NCBI GenBank assembly: GCA_964424455.1
Contig: CAYRJA010000059.1
Span: forward strand, 1 to 19,680
From: CAYRJA01 sp964424455
GTDB lineage: Bacteria; Bacteroidota; Bacteroidia; Chitinophagales; UBA10324
Length of the DNA stretch: 19,680 bases
Reading direction: 5' to 3'
Each line of letters starts with the position of its first letter. The first letter of the stretch is position 1. The position numbers were made by a program, and so were the translations under genes. Below are positions 15,230 through 19,680 of the stretch, piece after piece. The notes under the pieces are model-generated. The model made no database searches, was not told the DNA's origin, and saw only the letters and a list, made by a program, of their open reading frames with translations.

Positions 15230-16756
15230 ATGACCGGAATAACATATATCAAAGACCTTTCTAAGAATGAAGCAAAAGAAGTAACGCTTCAGGGATGGGT
15301 AGCAAACAAACGCTCAGGCAAAGGGCTGTTTTTCATAGTAATGCGCGATGGTTTTGGCTTCTGCCAGTTGGTGGTGGATGAAAAAAATGTAAACGCTGAA
15401 ACCTTTGAAGCTGCCAGACAACTGACTATGGAAAGTTCATTTACTGTAACAGGAAAAGTAGTAAAAGATGAACGGCAAATCGGCGGCTATGAGGTGCAGG
15501 CAACAGAACTTAAAGTTATTTCAGTGGCAGAAGAATATCCTATTGCCAAAAAAGAACATGGTGTAGATTTTCTGATGGACAACCGCCACTTGTGGTTGCG
15601 CTCTCAACGGCAATGGGCAATCATGCGCATTCGTAACATCATTATTTTTTCGATCCATAAATTTTTTCAGCAGAACGATTTTGTGCAAATGGATTCACCC
15701 ATTTTCACCGGTAATGCTGTGGAAGGTACAAGCACATTGTTTGAAACTGATTTTTACGGTCAACCTGCTTATCTGTCGCAGAGCGGACAACTGTATGGTG
15801 AGGCAATGGCTATGGCGATGAGTAAAATTTACACTTTCGGTCCCACGTTTCGTGCAGAGAAATCAAAAACCCGCCGCCACTTATCTGAGTTCTGGATGAT
15901 GGAGCCGGAAATGGCTTTCCACGACTTGGATATGACTATGGATTTGATTGAAAGTATGTTGAAGTATATTATCGGAGAAGTAACAGAGAAATGCAAAACA
16001 GAGTTTTCGATTATTGGTCGCGACACAAACAGCTTCAACAATATATCAAAGGTATTTCCCCGACTGACTTATGACGAAGCTGTAAAAATTCTGAAAGGTG
16101 AAAAAGATGTGGATGGGAAAAATGCAGTTGTAACACTTCAGAATGATTTGGTAAAAGTGCAGGAACGAATGGCTGCTATCAATCAGGAGATAGAAGAGCG
16201 TGAAAAGAAGATGAAAGAGCCGGGAATAAAGAAAGGTGAAATAAACTTTAATCAGAATAAAGTAGATGCACTGAAAAATGAGCTGAAAAATTTAGAAGAA
16301 GATGAACGCAACATTCCGCTTTGGCTGAAGTCAGCTAAAGAATTCCGGTATGGAAACGATTTCGGAGGATCTGACGAAACAGTCATTACACGAATGTTTG
16401 ATACACCAATTATGGTTTATAACTGGCCTCATGAAGTGAAAGCATTTTATATGAAACGTGATACAGATGCACCACAGCTTGCGAAAGGAGTGGATGTGTT
16501 AGCGCCGGAAGGATATGGAGAAATTATAGGCGGTGGCGAAAGAGAAACAGATATTAATTTACTCAAGGAAAAAATTATTGAACATAAACTCCCAATGGAA
16601 GCATTTGAATGGTATTTGGATTTGCGCCGTTATGGTTCAGTAAAACATGCGGGCTTCGGATTGGGTTTAGAAAGATTGGTAGCATGGATTTGTAAACTCC
16701 CTCATGTACGCGAAACTGCTCCGTTCCCGAGAATGTACGGACGGTTATTTCCATAA
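15230..16756 (+). CDS. asnS: Asparagine--tRNA ligase
   Basis: 508 residues; charges tRNA-Asn with asparagine in the cytoplasm. Residues about 1-105 are the OB-fold anticodon-binding domain (VTLQGWVANKRSGKGLFFIVMRDGFGFCQLVV). The class II core follows with the motif 2 region FGPTFRAEKSKTRRHLSEFWMMEPEMAF and motif 3 GFGLGLERLVAW (from residue 475). The SGQLYGEAMAM block separates AsnS from AspS, whose equivalent differs. Residues about 290-365 form a charged, coiled-coil-like insertion (EREKKMKE..., LKNELKNLEEDE) that makes this protein longer than the ~466-residue E. coli enzyme; Bacteroidota AsnS carry such an insertion. tadA starts 21 bp after the stop, so the two probably form an operon for translation functions. 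Confidence 0.96.
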   Translation: MTGITYIKDLSKNEAKEVTLQGWVANKRSGKGLFFIVMRDGFGFCQLVVDEKNVNAETFEAARQLTMESSFTVTGKVVKDERQIGGYEVQATELKVISVAEEYPIAKKEHGVDFLMDNRHLWLRSQRQWAIMRIRNIIIFSIHKFFQQNDFVQMDSPIFTGNAVEGTSTLFETDFYGQPAYLSQSGQLYGEAMAMAMSKIYTFGPTFRAEKSKTRRHLSEFWMMEPEMAFHDLDMTMDLIESMLKYIIGEVTEKCKTEFSIIGRDTNSFNNISKVFPRLTYDEAVKILKGEKDVDGKNAVVTLQNDLVKVQERMAAINQEIEEREKKMKEPGIKKGEINFNQNKVDALKNELKNLEEDERNIPLWLKSAKEFRYGNDFGGSDETVITRMFDTPIMVYNWPHEVKAFYMKRDTDAPQLAKGVDVLAPEGYGEIIGGGERETDINLLKEKIIEHKLPMEAFEWYLDLRRYGSVKHAGFGLGLERLVAWICKLPHVRETAPFPRMYGRLFP

Positions 16757-16777
16757 TATAATTTTGAAGAAAAATAT

Positions 16778-17227
16778 ATGAGCGAGGTTAACCTGCCGGA
16801 TACTTATTTCATGAATGAAGCGCTCAAAGAAGCTAAGAAAGCGCTTGAAAAAGATGAAGTACCAATCGGAGCGGTTGTTGTCTGCAAGAATCAGATTGTG
16901 GCAAGAGGGTTTAATCAGGTGGAATTGCTTCACGATGTTACAGCTCATGCGGAAATACTTGCCATCACCTCTGCCGCAAATCATTTTCAGACAAAATATT
17001 TAACCGACTGTGAGATATATGTAACACTTGAGCCATGCACGATGTGTGCATCTGCCATTGGCTGGGCACAAATAAAAAAGTTAGTTTATGGTGCAGAGGA
17101 TGACAAAAAGGGATTCACAAAGTTTTCTGAAAAAATTATCCATCCAAAATGTAAGATTGAAAAAGGAATAATGAAACAAGAATGTGGTGAATTACTAAAA
17201 CAGTTTTTTGCCAAAAAGAGGAAATGA
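16778..17227 (+). CDS. tadA: tRNA adenosine-34 deaminase / nucleoside deaminase
   Basis: 149 residues. Zinc-dependent cytidine-deaminase fold: HAE at 57-59 (zinc-binding His and catalytic Glu) and PCTMC at 86-90 (two zinc Cys), with EVPIGAVVV (27-35) as the first conserved strand. TadA converts adenosine 34 of tRNA-Arg(ACG) to inosine, letting one tRNA read CGU, CGC and CGA. Guanine deaminases share this scaffold, so the specificity is not certain. TadA is favoured by length and by its place directly behind asnS. Confidence 0.88.
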   Translation: MSEVNLPDTYFMNEALKEAKKALEKDEVPIGAVVVCKNQIVARGFNQVELLHDVTAHAEILAITSAANHFQTKYLTDCEIYVTLEPCTMCASAIGWAQIKKLVYGAEDDKKGFTKFSEKIIHPKCKIEKGIMKQECGELLKQFFAKKRK

Positions 17228-17244
17228 CTACTGATATTGTAGTC
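17226..17244 (+). terminator. Weak hairpin after tadA
   Basis: GACTAC, 7-base loop, GTAGTC: a perfect 6-bp stem that begins in the tadA stop codon. It is followed by TTACATAAAAAA rather than a T-run, so intrinsic termination is doubtful. The rest of the 140-bp gap to sod shows only a near-match -7 box (TAAATTTC, 17338-17345). Confidence 0.3.
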
Positions 17245-17367
17245 TTACATAAAAAACTATTTAGCGGGATAAAATTTTGAGTTAATAATAAAGAGTACTG
17301 GAACTTTTCACTGTTAATTTGAATTACATTTATGAATTAAATTTCTTAAACAATAAAATAAATAATT

Positions 17368-17979
17368 ATGTCATTCACACTTCCCAATCTGCCTTACGGA
17401 TTTGATGCACTTGAACCTCATATTGATGCACAGACCATGCAGATTCATCACGACAAGCACCATGCTGCTTATGTCAACAATCTGAATAATGCTATAGCAG
17501 GAAAACCTGAAGAAAAAATGAGCATTGAGGATATTTGCCGCAATATTTCAAAGTCTGCTCCGGCTGTTCGTAACAATGGAGGCGGACACTATAATCACTC
17601 CTTGTTCTGGACTGTTATGAAACCCGGTGGCGGAGGTAATCCGAAAGGTGCGCTTGAGGCGGCTATCAATTCCGATCTTGGTGGTTTTCAGAAATTATAT
17701 GATAGTTTTAATCAGGCAGCAGCTACTCGCTTTGGCAGTGGTTGGGCTTGGTTGATTGTAAATACAGATAAAAAGTTGCAAGTATGCAGCACACCTAATC
17801 AGGATAATCCTCTGATGGATATTGCCGATGTAAAAGGTACGCCGATTCTTGGTGTAGATGTGTGGGAACACGCTTATTATTTGAAATATCAGAACCGCCG
17901 CCCTGATTATCTTTCTGCTTTCTGGAATGTAATTAACTGGGATGAAGTGGCTTTGCGATATAGCAATGCAATAAAATAA
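17368..17979 (+). CDS. sodA: Superoxide dismutase, Fe/Mn family (Mn-type signature)
   Basis: 203 residues, the family length. It dismutates superoxide to oxygen and hydrogen peroxide. Metal ligands are H27 (QIHH), H77 (HYNHSLFW), D164 and H168 (DVWEHAYYLKY). GGGHYNH before the second ligand and Q145 in TPNQDNPL are the Mn-type arrangement; the Fe type would have Gln near residue 70 and Ala/Gly near 145. Cambialistic activity cannot be excluded. No signal peptide, so cytoplasmic. A single gene closed by a strong terminator. Confidence 0.96.
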   Translation: MSFTLPNLPYGFDALEPHIDAQTMQIHHDKHHAAYVNNLNNAIAGKPEEKMSIEDICRNISKSAPAVRNNGGGHYNHSLFWTVMKPGGGGNPKGALEAAINSDLGGFQKLYDSFNQAAATRFGSGWAWLIVNTDKKLQVCSTPNQDNPLMDIADVKGTPILGVDVWEHAYYLKYQNRRPDYLSAFWNVINWDEVALRYSNAIK

Positions 17980-18000
17980 TCTTCTGTTACAGAGAAGTGC

Positions 18001-18035
18001 AATCGCCCCGGAATCTTCGGGGCGATTTTGTTTTT
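18001..18035 (+). terminator. Rho-independent terminator of sod
   Basis: AATCGCCCCG (18001-18010), loop GAATCTT, CGGGGCGATT (18018-18027): a perfect 10-bp GC-rich stem followed by TTTTGTTTTT. It is 21 bp after the sod stop, a textbook intrinsic terminator. Confidence 0.93.
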
Positions 18036-18058
18036 GATGCTAAAAGAATTTAATCTTG
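18027..18058 (+). promoter_or_regulatory. Promoter candidate for the alpha/beta hydrolase gene
   Basis: TTTG at 18027-18030, 20 bases, then TAATCTTG at 18051-18058 (one mismatch to TAnnTTTG). Spacing is right for the Bacteroidota -33/-7 pair. The -33 box is built into the T-run of the sod terminator. The start of transcription would be near 18065, about 13 nt before the GTG. Confidence 0.45.
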
Positions 18059-18077
18059 TCCTTAAAATTACAGAGAA

Positions 18078-18869
18078 GTGCAAAACAAAACCGGAAATAT
18101 TTTTTATGAAATTGAAGGGAAAGGATATCCTGTCTTTCTTGTTCATGGTTTTTGTGAAGACCATACAATATGGGATGAATTCAAACAACCGCTGTTAGAT
18201 AAATATCGGGTTATCACTCCGGATTTACCGGGCTTCGGGAAATCGGAACTGGGGAGTGTAACAGATATTGCTGGAATGGCGGATACAGTTAAGCAAATTG
18301 TTGAAAAAGAAAATCTGCAGAAGATTATTTTGATTGGTCACTCAATGGGCGGATATGTGACACTTGCTTTTACAGAGAAATATCCGGAGCTGTTATCAGG
18401 TATCTGTCTTTTTCACAGCATTTGTTTTGCTGATGATGAAGCAAAGAAAGAAAACAGGAAAAAGGTAGCTGACTTCGTTTTGAAATACGGAAGCCCACCT
18501 TTGATTACAGAACTATACGGCACTTTATTCACTAAAGATTTCATATCCAAGAATCAGGCGATAGTAGATAACCTCATCAGCAGGTTTTCTAAGTTTTCAC
18601 CTGAATCAATCGCCGCTGCTTCTATGGCTATGAGAAACCGCCCCGACCGGTCGCAGGTGTTACAGCAAATCAATCTGCCGGTGCAGTTTATCGTGGGGAA
18701 ATATGATGGAGTGTTCACACTGCAACGGAGCATGGAAATGACTCACCTGCCGGATACCGCTGATATTACTCTTCTTGAGAACTCCGCACACATGGGAATG
18801 TATGAGGAGAAAGAAAAATCGCAGCAAGCCGTTCTTAACTGGCTTCAGCAGATTGATTACAATAATTAA
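18078..18869 (+). CDS. Alpha/beta-fold hydrolase
   Basis: 263 residues. A canonical alpha/beta hydrolase: oxyanion-hole strand FLVHGF (20-25), nucleophile elbow GHSMGG with Ser89, Asp210 in GKYDGVF and His238 in NSAHMG. It belongs to the broad esterase/haloperoxidase-like/MhpC-type group; the substrate cannot be told from the sequence. No signal peptide, so cytoplasmic. It starts at GTG 18078, giving the usual short lead before NIFYEIEGKG; no in-frame ATG exists nearby upstream. Behind the sod terminator, so independently expressed. Confidence 0.9.
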   Translation: MQNKTGNIFYEIEGKGYPVFLVHGFCEDHTIWDEFKQPLLDKYRVITPDLPGFGKSELGSVTDIAGMADTVKQIVEKENLQKIILIGHSMGGYVTLAFTEKYPELLSGICLFHSICFADDEAKKENRKKVADFVLKYGSPPLITELYGTLFTKDFISKNQAIVDNLISRFSKFSPESIAAASMAMRNRPDRSQVLQQINLPVQFIVGKYDGVFTLQRSMEMTHLPDTADITLLENSAHMGMYEEKEKSQQAVLNWLQQIDYNN

Positions 18870-19171
18870 TACTTAGGATAGGTAAGAGGATATCTAAATA
18901 CTATTTTCATATCTCTTTAATTTAACAGTATTTTAGGTTATACCTATTCTGTAGCAAGCAGCGTTTACCCTCTGTTTAGTGTTGTTATTATGATTTGTGA
19001 TTGATAAACGAGTATAAGTGAAATATATGTTTGAGATATAGTTGGTCTTTAACACATTTTTCGTTTGATAAATTATATTACAAATTACCATCGAAATTAT
19101 TTTATTTGTAAAATGCAAACTGCCTGTAATGACTTTTCAGAGATTACTTTTGAATCCGTTAATAATTTTCA
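18870..19171. other. AT-rich intergenic stretch
   Basis: 302 bp with no credible gene on either strand; the minus frame at 18933-19118 is low-complexity and lacks any recognisable domain. I note a small inverted repeat, TAGGT-TAT-ACCTA (18934-18946), and the promoter box at the right end listed separately. No terminator with a T-run is visible after the hydrolase stop. Confidence 0.5.
19145..19152 (+). promoter_or_regulatory. -7 box of the right-edge secreted protein gene
   Basis: TACTTTTG is an exact TAnnTTTG, 19 bp before the GTG at 19172, predicting a leader of about 13 nt. No -33 TTTG at proper spacing. Confidence 0.4.
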
Positions 19172-19680
19172 GTGAGTAAACCCGCTTTCTTTTCTTTTAT
19201 TCTGAGTTTTATTTTGTTTAGTGAATATGCTTATACGCAGCATGTAATAAAGCCCGTTGAATATAATTTCTCTTCTTTTTCTTATCCTAAAAAATACCTT
19301 CAGACAGATTTTCTCAAAAGAGTAACACCAATTTCTTATCAGTTGCATCCTGAATTTGGTATATCTACTAATGATAGTTTGGCTTGGGTGGAATTGATTC
19401 AGCGCCGAACAATGTTCACCAGAACTTTTATTACTGCGAAGGGAGATTCGGTTTATTATTTCTCTAAATCCGATGCCAACTATTTTAAAAATGGATGGTG
19501 GATGCAAATCAATTCTTCATTAGCGCCTGCAACTAACGGATGGACTGCAGAGCATCAACCCTATCCGACCTATCTTTTCCCGGATGGAAGTACAGCGCTT
19601 ACTTTGGATAACAACAATAAATTGAAATTTAATTTTCATAACAGTGTAAACGGTAAGCTGATTTCAATGACTGATTACAC
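19172..19680 (+). CDS. N-terminal part of a secreted surface protein (runs off the window)
   Basis: One open frame from GTG 19172 to the window end, about 169 residues, with no stop. It opens with MSKPAFFSFILSFILFSEYAYTQ-like sequence: a hydrophobic core of about 15 residues and a plausible cleavage near Ala20-Tyr-Thr-Gln, so a Sec signal peptide. The mature part is rich in aromatic, Asn and Ser residues, with NGWWMQINSSL and YPTYLFPDGSTALTL, typical of large Bacteroidota extracellular proteins that end in a T9SS or gliding-type C-terminal signal outside the window. The family is not recognised. An in-frame TAA at 19163-19165 leaves GTG as the start. Confidence 0.7.
   Translation, partial: MSKPAFFSFILSFILFSEYAYTQHVIKPVEYNFSSFSYPKKYLQTDFLKRVTPISYQLHPEFGISTNDSLAWVELIQRRTMFTRTFITAKGDSVYYFSKSDANYFKNGWWMQINSSLAPATNGWTAEHQPYPTYLFPDGSTALTLDNNNKLKFNFHNSVNGKLISMTDY

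Larger units (their letters stand above)
17987..18083 (+). repeat. Pair of 16-bp direct repeats around the sod terminator
   Basis: TTACAGAGAAGTGCAA occurs at 17987-18002 and again at 18068-18083, exactly 81 bp apart. The first copy runs into the left arm of the sod terminator; the second covers the GTG start codon and second codon of the hydrolase gene. The spacer is terminator plus promoter. It may be a small duplication or a shared regulatory/RNA-binding site. Confidence 0.6.

Noticed and set aside
15978..15998. Further copies of the ACAGAGAA word (near 319, 15978, 18370) as members of the 16-bp repeat family
   Set aside because: They match only 8-12 bases and lie in coding frames where Val/Thr-Glu-Lys codons account for them.
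18068..18083. The 16-bp repeat pair as target-site duplication of a mobile element
   Set aside because: The 65 bp between the copies contain only a terminator and a promoter, with no inverted ends or transposase remnant.
18934..18946. TAGGT-TAT-ACCTA inverted repeat as an operator
   Set aside because: Only 5-bp arms in AT-rich DNA and no promoter box next to it; chance is likely.

Overview
The window looks like a chromosomal segment of a Bacteroidota bacterium (Chitinophagales/Sphingobacteriales-like, moderately AT-rich). The reasons are: several genes lack a clear Shine-Dalgarno site but have TAnnTTTG boxes (the Bacteroidota -7 element) just upstream; AsnS carries a long coiled insertion of the type I associate with this phylum; and a large lipoprotein/propeller, SET-domain and surface-secretion repertoire is present. 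The species cannot be named from the sequence.

Layout. 1-3294 is core: a DUF423 membrane protein (minus) and an 881-residue membrane-anchored protein with a PQQ/WD-like propeller C-terminus (plus). 3295-3665 is a gene-poor junction ending in a promoter with an overlapping palindrome. 3666-7590 is a complete restriction-modification island: a small XRE regulator, a beta-class (DpnA-like) adenine/cytosine-N4 methyltransferase and an alpha-class (D12/Dam-like) adenine methyltransferase in one overlapping operon, facing a 661-residue probable restriction endonuclease whose gene overlaps the second methyltransferase tail-to-tail by 84 bp. 7790-8668 holds uracil-DNA glycosylase (minus) and tRNA-Arg(TCT). 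8715-9179 is a small SET-domain protein starting at TTG. 9210-10666 is a three-gene minus-strand operon: His-rich lipoprotein, four-helix cytochrome b and a four-helix membrane protein. 10908-13187 is the fused malic enzyme/phosphotransacetylase-like protein. 13240-15126 is an LTA-synthase-like membrane sulfatase (minus), divergent from asnS. asnS-tadA, a Mn-type superoxide dismutase with a strong terminator, and an alpha/beta hydrolase follow on plus. The right edge holds the start of a secreted protein that runs out of the window.

The most distinctive part is the R-M island. Two unlike amino-methyltransferases with one large nuclease suggest an asymmetric target with one enzyme per strand, or a DpnII-style double/single-strand pair. 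The XRE protein probably autoregulates through the palindrome that overlaps its own promoter. The rest is mostly housekeeping: DNA repair (ung), translation (asnS, tadA, tRNA-Arg), central carbon metabolism (maeB) and oxidative defence (sod). I see no CRISPR array, insertion sequence or prophage.
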